Below are positions 53,551 to 62,747 of a stretch of 64,000 bases of DNA, piece after piece (within the stretch, counting starts at the first letter, position 1; each line of letters starts with the position of its first letter). This DNA comes from Roseococcus sp. SYP-B2431 (GTDB taxonomy: Bacteria > Pseudomonadota > Alphaproteobacteria > Acetobacterales > Acetobacteraceae): assembly GCF_004336745.1 (NCBI RefSeq), contig NZ_SJXD01000011.1, positions 1 through 64,000 on the forward strand. Direction: 5' to 3'. The notes beneath the pieces are model-generated. The model saw only the letters and a program-made list of their open reading frames with translations. It did no database searches and had not been told where the DNA came from. The position numbers and the translations under genes were made by a program.

Positions 53551-54209
53551 CCTTCGCCTTCGACCCGAGAAAGCTTTCCGACGATCAGTTGCTGAACCTC
53601 AGCCGGTGGCTAGCGGATAATGGCCAAGGAGATTCGGAAAAAGCTCGCTTAGTGCGAATCGAATTGGCCCATAGGCGGCCAGCTTCCGCTCGGCGGCCCG
53701 CTAATACAACTAGGGCGGCCATAGATGCATCAAGTGCAGCGGCATTGCTGTCCCTGGCTGTTCTGCGGGAGCGGCTGGCTGAATGCGAAGGGAAAGATAG
53801 CCCTGAGTGTGACGAGATCCGGGACGAGTTTCAGCGAAGCGACCACTCCCGTATCAACCCTGATGAGATTCTTGAGCTGATTCGGTCCTACGCCAAGCTG
53901 GGAAAATACCTGTGCTACAAGGACATCACCGATCATTATGGATTGCGATTTGATCGGGTTAGACACCCCTTGGCGAAGCTGCTGGATGAGATCTGTGAAG
54001 AACAGTACAGGAAAAATGGAATTTTTCCCACGTCGATCATAGTGCCCAAACCCAGCGTTGCTTCGGGACAGATGACGTCTGATATCATCAAAGGGTTCGA
54101 TGATCTGTTCGATCGGCTGAATACACCCGATCAGTCGCGTGGTGAAAGTCGGATCCGAAACGAACAGCAGCGAATGTTTTCCTGGGCTAGGGGCGAGGCA
54201 GCTGAATGA
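53547..54209 (+). CDS. unknown protein inserted between gatA and gatB, possible winged-helix domain
   Basis: A 220-residue protein I do not recognise. Its base composition is much more AT-rich than its neighbours from about 53590 on, suggesting recent acquisition. The N-terminus is polar; residues about 60-105 form an acidic helical section, and residues about 110-165 read [20 protein letters not shown] and [21 protein letters not shown], then [10 protein letters not shown]. That pattern resembles small winged-helix modules in phage and restriction-associated proteins, but this is a weak judgement. Both ends overlap neighbours (ATGA with gatA, ATGA with gatB), so it is translated within the amidotransferase operon. 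Confidence 0.7.
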   Translation: MTFAFDPRKLSDDQLLNLSRWLADNGQGDSEKARLVRIELAHRRPASARRPANTTRAAIDASSAAALLSLAVLRERLAECEGKDSPECDEIRDEFQRSDHSRINPDEILELIRSYAKLGKYLCYKDITDHYGLRFDRVRHPLAKLLDEICEEQYRKNGIFPTSIIVPKPSVASGQMTSDIIKGFDDLFDRLNTPDQSRGESRIRNEQQRMFSWARGEAAE

Positions 54210-55663
54210 GTGCGAGCTACACCATCGAAGGGGACACCGGCCCCTGGGAAGTCGTCGTGGGCCTCGAGGTCCATGCGCAGGTGCTGTCGCAGTCCAAGCT
54301 GTTCTCGGGCGCGGCCACCGCCTTCGGCGCCGAGCCGAACAGCCAGGTCAGCTTCGTGGATGCCGGCTTCCCCGGCATGCTGCCCGTCATCAACGGCGAG
54401 TGCGTGGCGCAGGCCGTGCGCACGGGCCTCGGGCTGAACGCGAAGGTAAATCTCTGGTCGCGCTTCGACCGGAAGAACTATTTCTATGCGGATCTGCCGC
54501 AGGGCTACCAGATCAGCCAGTACAAGGACCCGATCATCGGCGAGGGCGTGATCGAGATCACGCTGGCCGACGGCACGACCAAGAACATCGGCATCACGCG
54601 CCTGCACCTGGAGCAGGACGCGGGAAAGTCGCTGCACGACCAGCATCCGAGCAAGTCGTTCATCGACCTGAACCGTTCCGGCGTCGCGCTCATGGAGATC
54701 GTGAGCGAGCCCGACATGCGCTCCCCCGAGGAGGCCGGCGCCTATCTCGCCAAGCTGCGGCAGATCGTGCGCTACCTCGGCACCTGCGACGGCAACATGG
54801 ACGAGGGCTCCATGCGCGCCGACGTGAACGTTTCCGTCCGCAAGGCGGGCGAGGGCTTCCGGACGCGCTGCGAGATCAAGAACGTGAACTCGGTCCGCTT
54901 CGTCATGCAGGCCGTGGAGGCCGAGGCGCGGCGGCAGATCGAGGTCTGGGAATCCGGCGGCACCGTCGAGCAGGAGACGCGGCTCTTCGACACGGCGCGC
55001 GGCACCACGCGCTCCATGCGGTCGAAGGAGGACGCGCACGACTACCGCTACTTCCCCGATCCGGACCTGCCTCCGCTGGTGCTGGAGCAGTCCTGGGTGG
55101 ACCAGCTCAAGGCGAGCCTGCCGGAGCTGCCGGACGCGCGGCGCGCGCGCTACGTGGCGCTCGGCCTCTCGCCCTATGACGCTCATGTGCTGACGATCGA
55201 GAAGGAGACCGCGACCTTCTTCGAGATCGTGGCCAAGGGGCGCGACGCCAAGGTCGCCGCCAACTGGGTAACGGGCGACTACTTCGCCGCACTGAACCGG
55301 CTGAAGCGCGACGTTTCCGACAGCCCGGTGAGCGCCGAGAACCTCGGCGCGCTCCTGGACCTGATCGCGGACGGCACGCTGTCCGGCAAGCTCGCCAAGG
55401 ATGTCTTCGAGGCGATGCTGGAGGTCGACGAGGCACCGGCGCAGATCGTCGAGAAGCGCGGCCTGCGCCAGGTGACGGATACGGGTGCCATCGAGGCGGC
55501 GGTGGACGGCGTGCTCGCCGCGAATGCCGACAAGATCGCGCAGTACAAGGGCGGGAAGACGGGGCTCTTCGGCTTCTTCGTGGGGCAGACCATGAAGGCC
55601 ATGGGCGGGAAGGGGAATCCCGCCATCGTCAATGATCTGCTGAAGCAGAAGCTCGACGGCTGA
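54206..55663 (+). CDS. gatB: Asp-tRNA(Asn)/Glu-tRNA(Gln) amidotransferase subunit B
   Basis: A 485-residue kinase-transamidase subunit. The N-terminal core has [49 protein letters not shown] and [20 protein letters not shown], all conserved. The tail domain (about residues 300-483) ends [28 protein letters not shown] and contacts the tRNA. Start at 54206 overlaps the stop of the inserted gene. A bidirectional hairpin follows the stop. Confidence 0.96.
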   Translation: MSASYTIEGDTGPWEVVVGLEVHAQVLSQSKLFSGAATAFGAEPNSQVSFVDAGFPGMLPVINGECVAQAVRTGLGLNAKVNLWSRFDRKNYFYADLPQGYQISQYKDPIIGEGVIEITLADGTTKNIGITRLHLEQDAGKSLHDQHPSKSFIDLNRSGVALMEIVSEPDMRSPEEAGAYLAKLRQIVRYLGTCDGNMDEGSMRADVNVSVRKAGEGFRTRCEIKNVNSVRFVMQAVEAEARRQIEVWESGGTVEQETRLFDTARGTTRSMRSKEDAHDYRYFPDPDLPPLVLEQSWVDQLKASLPELPDARRARYVALGLSPYDAHVLTIEKETATFFEIVAKGRDAKVAANWVTGDYFAALNRLKRDVSDSPVSAENLGALLDLIADGTLSGKLAKDVFEAMLEVDEAPAQIVEKRGLRQVTDTGAIEAAVDGVLAANADKIAQYKGGKTGLFGFFVGQTMKAMGGKGNPAIVNDLLKQKLDG

Positions 55664-55669
55664 GACGCC

Positions 55670-55696
55670 GGCAGGGGCGGCGCCGCCGTCCCTGCC
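55670..55696. terminator. bidirectional hairpin between gatB and convergent small gene
   Basis: Outer stem ggcaggg / ccctgcc encloses a second GC stem gcggc / gccgc, giving one long hairpin in a 44-base convergent spacer. It could terminate both gatCAB and the minus-strand small protein gene. No clear T run. Confidence 0.5.
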
Positions 55697-55707
55697 GCGG
55701 TCCGGCA

Positions 55708-55953
55708 TCAGGGACGGGCGGGATCGTCCACGGCCTCGCCGTCGCCGTCTTCCCGGTCTTCGTCGTCATCCTCGTCGTCGAGGTCCAGGATGTCGGCGTC
55801 GCGCACCACCGCGAGGCAGGCGGCGTAGGTTTCGAGGTACCAATTTCGGTCGCCATCCTCCTCCTTGCCTTCGGCCACGGCAATCATGCGCAGCAGTGCC
55901 AGCGCCACGGCGGCATCGCTGTCGCCCTCGATCTCGATTGTCACATCCGACAT
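55708..55953 (-). CDS. small acidic protein, unknown
   Basis: An 81-residue protein of unknown function, with a folded-looking N-terminal half (MSDVTIEIEGDSDAAVALALL, ending in WYLETYAACLAVV) and a very acidic C-terminal tail of about 25 Asp/Glu residues. The ATG at 55953 is preceded by GGAGGG at good spacing; the longer frame to 56028 has no ribosome site. It could bind cations or a basic protein. It is convergent with gatB. Confidence 0.68.
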   Translation of the reverse strand: MSDVTIEIEGDSDAAVALALLRMIAVAEGKEEDGDRNWYLETYAACLAVVRDADILDLDDEDDDEDREDGDGEAVDDPARP

Positions 55954-56029
55954 CTCTGTCCCTCCGTTCATGGAATGAACCGATTTCACGCCGCGGGCTG
56001 CGACAGGATCATCGCCATTCCATGACACT

Positions 56030-56344
56030 TCAACGCGCGATGCGGTCGATCAGCCGATCATTGTAGCGCTGGGCCATCCCGGGGATGAGCAGCGCGTCCA
56101 GCAGCCACCAGATGCCGATGACGCCCAGGCCGAGATAGCCGATGAAGATGAGGGTCAGCAGCATCGAGACGCCGAAGATCGCCAGCATGACCAGGCCCGA
56201 GCCCCAGCGGCCCAGATACATCCGGTGCACGCCGCCATAGCCCAGGAAGAACCAGATCAGATAGGCGGCCACCACGGAGCGGCTGGCCGCGTCGTAGCGC
56301 ATGCGCGCGACCATGTCGTCGGAGGGGCGGGTGGGCGTCTGCAT
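56030..56344 (-). CDS. TM2 domain protein
   Basis: A 104-residue inner-membrane protein. After a cytoplasmic N-terminus, the TM2 module has two hydrophobic helices joined by a short loop: YLIWFFLGYGGVHRMYLGRWGSGLVMLAIF, then LGLGVIGIWWLLDALLIPGM. The GVHRMYLGR segment is the family mark. Function unknown in bacteria. It is 76 bases upstream of the acidic protein gene on the same strand. Confidence 0.88.
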   Translation of the reverse strand: MQTPTRPSDDMVARMRYDAASRSVVAAYLIWFFLGYGGVHRMYLGRWGSGLVMLAIFGVSMLLTLIFIGYLGLGVIGIWWLLDALLIPGMAQRYNDRLIDRIAR

Positions 56345-56430
56345 CGGCGTGATCCTTTCGGGCCCGGCTTTCCGGGCGGCGCATTCCAGCCATAAGGTGG
56401 TGGAAACACCCGTCCACGAAAAGGCACGCC

Positions 56431-57063
56431 ATGACGATCGAGTTGCATAGCTGGAACACCCCCAATGGCCGCAAGATCAGCGTGGCGCTGGAGGAGATGG
56501 GGCTGCCCTATACGGTGAAGACCGTGAACATCGGCAGGGACGAGCAGTTCGAGCCCAGCTTCCTGGAATTCTCGCCGAACAACCGCATCCCGGCGATCCG
56601 GGATCCGGACGGGCCGGGCGGGAAGATGATCACCGTCTTCGAGAGCGGCGCGATCCTCTACTATCTCGCTGAGAAGACCGGGAAGTTCATGCCGAAGGAC
56701 CTCCGCGCCCGCATCCCCGTGATGGAATGGCTCATGTGGCAGATGGGCGGCTTCGGCCCCATGCCGGGCCAGGTGCATCACTTCCTGATGCAGCCCGAGG
56801 GTCCGGCGCGCGACTATGGCTTCAACCGCTACCACAAGGAGACGAAGCGGCTCTACGGCGTGCTGGACCGCCGCCTGGCCGGCCGCGACTTCGTGGCGAC
56901 GGAAGGCGAGCCGAGCATTGCCGACTTCGCCATCCTCGGCTGGGCCTGGCGGCACGAGCGGCACCAGGTCTCCTTCGACGACCTGCCGAATGTCGGCGCC
57001 TGGTACGCGCGGATGATGGCGCGGCCGGCGACGGCCAAGGGCTTCGAGGTGGCGCTGAGCTGA
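56431..57063 (+). CDS. glutathione S-transferase, YfcG/YghU-like
   Basis: A 210-residue cytosolic GST-fold protein. The thioredoxin-like N-domain (ELHSWNTPNGRKISVALEE) has the Asn/Thr-type motif of the disulfide-reductase (Nu) subgroup, with glutathione contacts in NNRIPAIRDPDG and FESGAILYYLAEKTG. The C-domain contains MQPEGPARDYGFNRYHKETKRLY and the N-capping box PSIADFAILGWAW. This resembles E. coli YfcG/YghU, which reduce disulfides with glutathione. It lies between the TM2 gene and tRNA-Ser; no operon partner on its strand. Confidence 0.88.
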   Translation: MTIELHSWNTPNGRKISVALEEMGLPYTVKTVNIGRDEQFEPSFLEFSPNNRIPAIRDPDGPGGKMITVFESGAILYYLAEKTGKFMPKDLRARIPVMEWLMWQMGGFGPMPGQVHHFLMQPEGPARDYGFNRYHKETKRLYGVLDRRLAGRDFVATEGEPSIADFAILGWAWRHERHQVSFDDLPNVGAWYARMMARPATAKGFEVALS

Positions 57064-57145
57064 AGACTCGAAAGGCCGGTTTGACGGCGCGGAAACGGCC
57101 CTGTATCAACCGGCTCGCATACGTCGTGTGAACTTCAAGCCCTGC

Positions 57146-57235
57146 GGAGGGGTGGCCGAGTGGCCGAAGGCGGCGGTTTGCTAAACCGTTATAGGATGTC
57201 AAGTCCTATCGTGGGTTCGAATCCCATCCCCTCCG
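57146..57235 (+). tRNA. tRNA-Ser (GCU)
   Basis: Class II tRNA of 90 bases with a long variable arm (stem around ataggatgtcaagtcctat). The anticodon GCT lies in the loop ttGCTaa and reads AGC/AGU. The acceptor GGAGGGG pairs with CCCCTCC, and CCA is encoded at 57236-57238. tRNA-Ser genes are frequent integration sites; a catabolic gene block lies just downstream, but I found no direct repeat marking an att site. Confidence 0.95.
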
Positions 57236-57463
57236 CCAGTTCCTTTCGTGTTTCCATTTCTGCTGGCAAGCCCCGTCCGCAACGCCAAGCGCAGGAACGC
57301 GCGAAGGCCCGCGTCAGGAAGCAGGCACCCTGACCGGCACCGCAACCCGGAACACATCAGGCCCTCGCCAAGGGCTACTGAACTCGACAGGCCTCCGCGT
57401 CACAACGAGGCGGCCGCCGCCTCCAACCCATCCCCAGCGCACCCCGCGGCCCTCGTGCTGCCC

Positions 57464-58435
57464 TCAGTCGGCAAAGGCGCCTGCCGCCTCGATGATCGGC
57501 CGCCAGCGCGCGATCTCCTCGATATGGTAGCGGCGATGAAGGGCGATGCTCGCTCGGTCCGGCGTGGCGGGATCGGTGACGAGGTCGGCGAAGCGCGAAC
57601 GCAGCCGCTCCTCGCGGAGCGCCGCCTGCAACGCGGTGGATATCCGCTCCTGCACCGCCTCCGGGGTGCCCGCCGGTGCATAGAGGCCGTGCCAGGTGGT
57701 CATGACGAAGGCGGGCGCACCGGCCTCGGTCGTGGTGGGTATATCCGGCAGCCCGGGCAGGCGGGCGGAGCTGGTCACGGCAAAGGCGCGGATCCTGCCG
57801 TCGCGGATGAAGGGCGCGGTGTTGGTCGCCTGGTCGCAGAGCAGGTCGAGGCGCCCGGCCATGAGTTCGGTGATGGCCGGAGCGGTGCCGCGAAAGGCGA
57901 CGATGGTTGCCCTGTTGCCCGCGGCACCTTGCAGCAGCAGGCCGCAGAGATTGGCGGCCGAGGCCAGGCCCGCGGTGCCGAGGTTCAGCTCGTTGCCGCG
58001 CCGCCGCAGCTCGCCGAGCAGCCCGGCGAAGTTCTCTGCCGGGAAGCCGGGCCGTGCGATCACCGTCATCGCGGCATCGGACACGAGGCCGAGCGGCGCG
58101 AAGTCCGCGGCGGTGTCATAGGCGAGGCGGCGGAACAGCGTCGCGCCGGCCGCCAGGCCCACATTGCTCATCAGCAGCGTGTAGCCGTCGGGCCGCGCCT
58201 GGGCGACGCGCTGGGCACCGAGATGGGCAGGGGCCGTATTCTCGACCAGGACGGGCTGCGGCATGTGGCGCGTCATGCTTTCCGCCACGATCCGGGTGAC
58301 CACGTCGGTGGGGCCGCCGGCAGCCCCGCCCGCGACGATGATGACGGGCCGGTTGGGATAGTCCTGCGCCCGGGCTGCCGCGCACCCGATGGTCACGGCT
58401 GCGAGGGCCAGCAAGGCTTGGCGGATGGGCGTCAT
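57464..58435 (-). CDS. tripartite tricarboxylate transporter (Bug/TctC) binding protein
   Basis: A 323-residue periplasmic binding protein. The signal peptide (RQALLALAAVTIGCAAARA) is cut near AQDYPNRP, the usual start of mature Bug proteins. The ligand-loop marks are IIVAGGAAGGPTDVVTRIVAE, VENTAPAHLGAQRVAQARPDGYTLLM and FRGTAPAITELMAG, with a GLP.IPTTTEAG motif near the C-terminus. Many Bug proteins serve no adjacent permease, as here, and the cargo cannot be predicted. It lies 117 bases downstream of the ferredoxin reductase gene and is probably the last gene of the oxygenase operon. Confidence 0.88.
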   Translation of the reverse strand: MTPIRQALLALAAVTIGCAAARAQDYPNRPVIIVAGGAAGGPTDVVTRIVAESMTRHMPQPVLVENTAPAHLGAQRVAQARPDGYTLLMSNVGLAAGATLFRRLAYDTAADFAPLGLVSDAAMTVIARPGFPAENFAGLLGELRRRGNELNLGTAGLASAANLCGLLLQGAAGNRATIVAFRGTAPAITELMAGRLDLLCDQATNTAPFIRDGRIRAFAVTSSARLPGLPDIPTTTEAGAPAFVMTTWHGLYAPAGTPEAVQERISTALQAALREERLRSRFADLVTDPATPDRASIALHRRYHIEEIARWRPIIEAAGAFAD

Positions 58436-58552
58436 GCGTCTTCTCCCTCCGCGATCGCAGGGGCACGCCGCGGTTCCCGCATGTTTGGGATCATCCGCGC
58501 GCGCGTGCAAGGCGCCGTCACCCGCCTTGCCTCCGAGGGCGCGAAGACCAGC

Positions 58553-59716
58553 CTAGGCGTCGGCCATCAGGGCTCCCGCGAGGCGCTGGCGCGCCTGACG
58601 CAGCGCGCGAACCGCGTTCCAGCCCAGCGCCCCGACCAGCCGCCCCTCGACCCGGCACAGGGCGACGAAGCGCCCCGGCGCCGCGGCATCGGGCTCTATC
58701 TCGATCTCGCCCCCCGGAGGAAAGAGCCCGTAGCTCTGCAGCTTCACGTCGAACTGATCGGACCAGAGGAAGGGGATCGGCCGAAAGGCCTCCCGCGCGC
58801 CGAGCAGGTTGCGCGCGGCAGCGGCGCCCTGTTCGGAGGCATTCATGCGATGCTCGATGCGAAGCCGCCGCCCATAGCCCTCATGCCACCAGGATGCGAG
58901 GTCGCCCGCCGCGTAGATGCCGGGTGCCGCCTGGCAGAAGGCGTCGCAGACCACGCCATCGGCGAGGTCGAGCCCGCTGCCGGCCAGCCAGCCCGTCGTC
59001 GGCACCGATCCGATGGCGACCAGCACCAGCTCCGCCGGAAGGATCCGGCCGCCGGGGAGGCGCAGGCCGGTCACGTGATCCGCGCCCTCGATTCTGAGGA
59101 CCTGCGTGGACGGCAGTAGGGCCACGCCCGCCTCCCGATGCCGCTGCGCGATCATCTCGCCGATGCGCGCGCCGAACTGCCGGGCCATGGGCAGCGCGGC
59201 CTGGCCCACCAGCGTGACCTCGCAGCCCAGCCCCCGCGCGGTCGCGGCGAACTCCGTCCCCAGCACGCCGGAGCCGATCACGGCGACGCGAGGCTTCGCC
59301 GCAAGCGCGTCACGGATCGCCAGCGCATCGTCGAGGCCGCGCAGCACGTGGACCCCGGCCGGCATGCGCCCCGGCAGCCGGCGCGGACGAACGCCGGTCG
59401 CCAGGATCAGCCCGTCGAAATCGAGGCCGTCGTTATTCTCGAGAGTCACCCGCCGCGCGGCGACATCCAGCGAGACGGCCCGCACACCCAGCCGCCATTC
59501 GGCGCCGAGCGCGTCGAGCGCCGCCTGGTCGCGCAGCGCCAGCCGCCCGGCCTCCCAGGCGCCCGACATGAGCTGCTTGGACAAAGGCGGCCGGTCGTAG
59601 GGCGCGTGCCGCTCCTCGCCCACGAGGGTGATGGTGCCGCCGAAGCCTTCGGCCCGCAGGGTCTCCGCCGCCGCCAGCCCCGCCGCGGAGGCGCCGACGA
59701 TGACGACGCGCCTCAC
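58553..59716 (-). CDS. FAD-dependent ferredoxin reductase of a P450 system
   Basis: A 387-residue NAD(P)H-dependent flavoprotein of the class I P450/dioxygenase reductase type. FAD-binding Rossmann motif VVIVGASAAGLAAAETL, the conserved YDRPPLSKQLMSG segment, an NAD-binding motif VAVIGSGVLGTEFAATARGLG, and the FAD-contact GIYAAGDLASWW are present. The GTG start overlaps the ferredoxin stop (GTGA). It should pass electrons from NAD(P)H to the 3Fe-4S ferredoxin. Length is typical of putidaredoxin-reductase-like enzymes. Confidence 0.91.
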   Translation of the reverse strand: MRRVVIVGASAAGLAAAETLRAEGFGGTITLVGEERHAPYDRPPLSKQLMSGAWEAGRLALRDQAALDALGAEWRLGVRAVSLDVAARRVTLENNDGLDFDGLILATGVRPRRLPGRMPAGVHVLRGLDDALAIRDALAAKPRVAVIGSGVLGTEFAATARGLGCEVTLVGQAALPMARQFGARIGEMIAQRHREAGVALLPSTQVLRIEGADHVTGLRLPGGRILPAELVLVAIGSVPTTGWLAGSGLDLADGVVCDAFCQAAPGIYAAGDLASWWHEGYGRRLRIEHRMNASEQGAAAARNLLGAREAFRPIPFLWSDQFDVKLQSYGLFPPGGEIEIEPDAAAPGRFVALCRVEGRLVGALGWNAVRALRQARQRLAGALMADA

Positions 59717-59907
59717 ACCTCGACCTTGATCGCCAGCGCCGGGCAAAGGCGGATCGCCTGCCGGACCTCGGCCAGCTTGTCGTCCGGCGGCGTCTCGTCC
59801 AGCAGGATGACGATGCCGTCCTCCTCGCGCTGGTCGAAGACGGTCGGGGCCGCCAGCACGCATTGGCCGGCGCCGCAGCACTTGTCTTCTTCGATGGTCA
59901 CTCGCAT
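59713..59907 (-). CDS. 3Fe-4S ferredoxin partnering the P450
   Basis: A 64-residue ferredoxin. Cluster Cys occur at positions 10, 16 and 55 (DKCCGAGQCVLAAP and LCPALAI), a Cx5C...CP arrangement typical of single 3Fe-4S ferredoxins of actinobacterial and proteobacterial P450 systems; Cys11 is an extra residue. It sits between P450 and reductase genes, 13 bases after the P450 stop, with its own stop overlapping the reductase start. It is the electron shuttle of the oxygenase. Confidence 0.92.
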   Translation of the reverse strand: MRVTIEEDKCCGAGQCVLAAPTVFDQREEDGIVILLDETPPDDKLAEVRQAIRLCPALAIKVEV

Positions 59908-59920
59908 CGCTGAATTCCCC

Positions 59921-61165
59921 CTACCAAGCGACCGGCAGATGTTCGATGCCGTAGACGAAGTTGTCTTCCTTGAAGTCCAGCTCGGAGACCGGCACCGCGA
60001 GGCGCATTGTCGGAATCCGCCGCATGAGCGTGCCGATGGCGATCTGCAGCTCCGCGCGCGCCAGCGGCTGGCCGAGGCACTGGTGCACGCCGAAGCCGAA
60101 GGCGACATGGCCCCGCGCGTCGCGGCGGATGTCGAAGCGGTCGGCATCGGGGAAGACCTCCGGGTCGCGGTCGGCGGCCGGGTTGTGGCAGATGATGCCC
60201 TCGCCGGCGCGGATGGTGACGCCGCCGATCTCGATGTCCTCGATCGCCGTGCGGCGGCGTCCTGCATGGGCCGCGTCGACGTAGCGCAGGATCTCCTCGA
60301 TGGCGCCGTTCAGCAGGGAGGGATCCTCGACCAGCGCCTTCTGCTGCTCGGGATGCTCGAGCAGCGCCAGCAGGCCGAGCGACATGGTATTGGCCGAGGT
60401 CTCGTGCCCCGCCACCAGGAGCAGGCGGCCGATGCCGATGAGCTGCTGCTTGGTGATGTGCCCGGGGCGCAGCTGGGTCACGACCAGCCGGCTGAACATG
60501 TCCTCGCCCGGATCGGCGTTCTTGCGGTCGATCAGCGAGCCGATATAGCCGTCGCAGAGCTCCACGATCGCCGCCGAGGCCACGGCCGGCGGCGTCTTGC
60601 CGTTGGCGATGACCATGCCCTTCTCGTGGAAGTAGTGCTGGTCCTCATAGGGCACGCCCAGCAGGTCGCAGATCATGATCATCGGCAGGGCGAGCGTGAG
60701 CTCATGCACGATGTCGGCGGGCGGGCCCTTGGCGAGGATGGCGTCGATCCGCTCGTCCACCAGGGACTGGATGCGCGGCCGCATGGCCTCGATGCGCTTC
60801 ACCGTGAAGTCGGCCGTCAGCATGCGCCGGAAATACGGGTGCTGCGGCGCGTCCATGGTGATGAAGCTCGGATACTTGGCCCGCACCATGGCCATGCCCG
60901 GATTCGCGCCGGGATAGCCGGGCCTGGAATTGTCGGCGCTGACGCGCGGGTCGGCGAGCAGCGCGCGCACATCCTCGTAGCGCGTGACGAGCCAAGCTTC
61001 CTGGCCCGTCCACATCTTCACCCGCGCGATGGGCTGCGTCTTCCGCAGCTCCCGCAGCTCGGGCGGCGGGTCGAGCGGGCAGCCGCTGCGGCGCGTCGGA
61101 TAGTCGGGGACCCGCCCCGCATGGAAAGGGCAGCCCGCGGCAGCGGCGTCGTGCGAGACGGACAT
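59921..61165 (-). CDS. cytochrome P450 monooxygenase
   Basis: A 414-residue soluble bacterial P450. The heme-binding loop is AFGFGVHQCLGQPLARAEL with the thiolate Cys363. The I helix carries VAGHETSAN (AGxxT-like, here with S in place of the usual second T), and the ExxR pair is IEEILRYV. The N-terminal GCPFHAGRVPDYPTRRSGCPLDPPPEL is typical of CYP105/107-like families. It inserts one oxygen atom into an unknown substrate using electrons from the ferredoxin and reductase encoded next. It is 12 bases downstream of the flavin hydroxylase gene. Confidence 0.94.
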   Translation of the reverse strand: MSVSHDAAAAGCPFHAGRVPDYPTRRSGCPLDPPPELRELRKTQPIARVKMWTGQEAWLVTRYEDVRALLADPRVSADNSRPGYPGANPGMAMVRAKYPSFITMDAPQHPYFRRMLTADFTVKRIEAMRPRIQSLVDERIDAILAKGPPADIVHELTLALPMIMICDLLGVPYEDQHYFHEKGMVIANGKTPPAVASAAIVELCDGYIGSLIDRKNADPGEDMFSRLVVTQLRPGHITKQQLIGIGRLLLVAGHETSANTMSLGLLALLEHPEQQKALVEDPSLLNGAIEEILRYVDAAHAGRRRTAIEDIEIGGVTIRAGEGIICHNPAADRDPEVFPDADRFDIRRDARGHVAFGFGVHQCLGQPLARAELQIAIGTLMRRIPTMRLAVPVSELDFKEDNFVYGIEHLPVAW

Positions 61166-61177
61166 GGGATCTCCTTC

Positions 61178-62698
61178 TCAGGCGGCCTGATCGCTCTTCT
61201 TCAGGAAGTCGGCGAGCTGGTAGGATTGGGTGACGTTCCTGGCCATGCCCGTCGCGCGGCCCCAGTCGTAGGTGCGGTAGCTGTGCCCGCGCGTGACGTA
61301 TTGCCCACCCGCGTAGAACATCTCGTATTGCAGGTGGCGCGAGGCGAATTCCGTGCCCACGGCGTCCCAGGTCAGCTTCATCAGCTTCACCCGCTCCTCG
61401 CCCGTCATGGCCGGCGAGATCTGCGTCGCCGCGATGACGCGCGACAGCTCGGGATGCGAGAAATCCTCCACCGACGAAGGCAGCATCAGCAAGGCGCCGC
61501 CGGCCAGCTCGCGGATCACCTGGATCACCTGCGGGTACATCTCCTGCGACTGGACCTGGGCTGCGTAGAGCAGGTGCTTGTTCGGCAGGTAGTATTCGCC
61601 GACCATCTGCCCGCCGGCCTCCATGCCCAGCACCATCCCCTCGATCAGCGCGGCTTGCGAGGCCAGCTTGCCCAGTTGCTCGCGCACGGGCGGCATGTTC
61701 ACGGTGCCGATGGTCTCCGCCACCCCGCGGGCGAGGCCCACCAGGAAGCGCAGCTTCACCGAGAGGCGGATCTGCGCCTGGTAATTCTGGTAGACATGGG
61801 CCCCGGTGTCGTGGAGCTGGGCGCGGCACATGTCGGTGTCGCGATAGACGAAGATGCGCTCCCAGGGAACCTTCACGTCGTCGAAGAAGATGAGGGCGTC
61901 GTTCTCGTCGTAGCGGAAGGAGAGCGGGTGGTCGTATTCGCTGGTCGCCGCCTCCTCGAAGCTGCGGCGGGAGAGCAGCTTCATGCCCTTGGCGTTCATC
62001 GGCAGGGCGCAGGAGAAGGCCATGTCCTCCTCGCCGCGCTTCAGCGGCTGGCCGGAGCCCACGAAGATCTCGTTGGCCATGATGGCCGAGGTCGCGAAGA
62101 GCTTGGCGCCGCGGATGGTGATGCCGGAGCTGTCCTCGTCGACGATTCGCGCGATCATGTCCTCCGCGCCCTCGCCCTGGTCGCCGAAGGCCTTGGAGCG
62201 GTCGCCCTGCACGTTGTTGATGACGTAGGTGAGGAAGAGGTCGTTGGCGCGCGCGTGCTCGTACCAGTCTCGGAAGGCCTTGCCGCGCGCGGGGTCGTGG
62301 CGGTCGAAAACCTCGGCGCCCATGTACTGCGCGGAGACAGAGGAGGCGACGTGGTCGGGCGAGCGGCCGAGGAAGCCGCAGGTGAGCTCGGCCCATTCCA
62401 CCAGCGCCTTGCGGCGCTCCACCATCTCCCCGTAGCTCCTCGGATGCTGCCAGGCGCGGTTGACGCGCCGGCCGCCGCCGAGATCGAAGGTCATGCGCTC
62501 GATATTCTCGGGGCGGGCCTGGTGGTCGTAGAGCATGGCGGCCGAGCCGATGGCGTTCCGGTAGGCCGGGTGGGCGGTGACATCGCCCACGAGCTTGCCG
62601 TTGAGGTAGACGGCACGGCCGTCGCGGACGGCGCTCAGGTGCTGGGCCCCATCCTTGACGATGCAGTCCTGGACGGCCGGCGGGTTCGCGCTGCTCAT
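61178..62698 (-). CDS. 4-hydroxyphenylacetate 3-hydroxylase family (HpaB) flavin monooxygenase
   Basis: A 506-residue FADH2-dependent aromatic hydroxylase. Family marks include GRAVYLNGKLVGDVTAHPAY near the N-terminus, VINNVQGDRSKAF, ITIRGAKLFATSAIMANEIFVG, FFDDVKVPWERIFVYRD and SQEMYPQVIQVIRELAGGALL. Such enzymes need reduced flavin from a small reductase (HpaC), which is not encoded nearby, so the partner is elsewhere or the ferredoxin reductase substitutes. Substrates in the family include phenols, chlorophenols and polyketide-type aromatics. It is the first gene after a promoter-like site and palindrome, and is followed by the P450 gene. Confidence 0.93.
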   Translation of the reverse strand: MSSANPPAVQDCIVKDGAQHLSAVRDGRAVYLNGKLVGDVTAHPAYRNAIGSAAMLYDHQARPENIERMTFDLGGGRRVNRAWQHPRSYGEMVERRKALVEWAELTCGFLGRSPDHVASSVSAQYMGAEVFDRHDPARGKAFRDWYEHARANDLFLTYVINNVQGDRSKAFGDQGEGAEDMIARIVDEDSSGITIRGAKLFATSAIMANEIFVGSGQPLKRGEEDMAFSCALPMNAKGMKLLSRRSFEEAATSEYDHPLSFRYDENDALIFFDDVKVPWERIFVYRDTDMCRAQLHDTGAHVYQNYQAQIRLSVKLRFLVGLARGVAETIGTVNMPPVREQLGKLASQAALIEGMVLGMEAGGQMVGEYYLPNKHLLYAAQVQSQEMYPQVIQVIRELAGGALLMLPSSVEDFSHPELSRVIAATQISPAMTGEERVKLMKLTWDAVGTEFASRHLQYEMFYAGGQYVTRGHSYRTYDWGRATGMARNVTQSYQLADFLKKSDQAA

Positions 62699-62717
62699 GG
62701 AGATGTCCTTCCGAAGG

Positions 62718-62747
62718 GAGATGCGCGCAATCCGCTGCGCGCATCTC
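62718..62747. promoter_or_regulatory. 11-bp palindrome, candidate operator upstream of the oxygenase operon
   Basis: Perfect inverted repeat gagatgcgcgc / gcgcgcatctc with an eight-base loop. It overlaps the last base of the -10 hexamer of the promoter at 62747-62775 and covers the expected transcription start, 20 bases before the hydroxylase ATG. A regulator of the MarR or TetR type is plausible; an mRNA hairpin masking the ribosome site is the other reading. Confidence 0.55.

Noticed and set aside
57239-57463. Region after tRNA-Ser as an integration (att) site for the catabolic block
   Set aside because: No copy of the tRNA 3' end and no integrase gene is seen within the window, so an island boundary cannot be supported.
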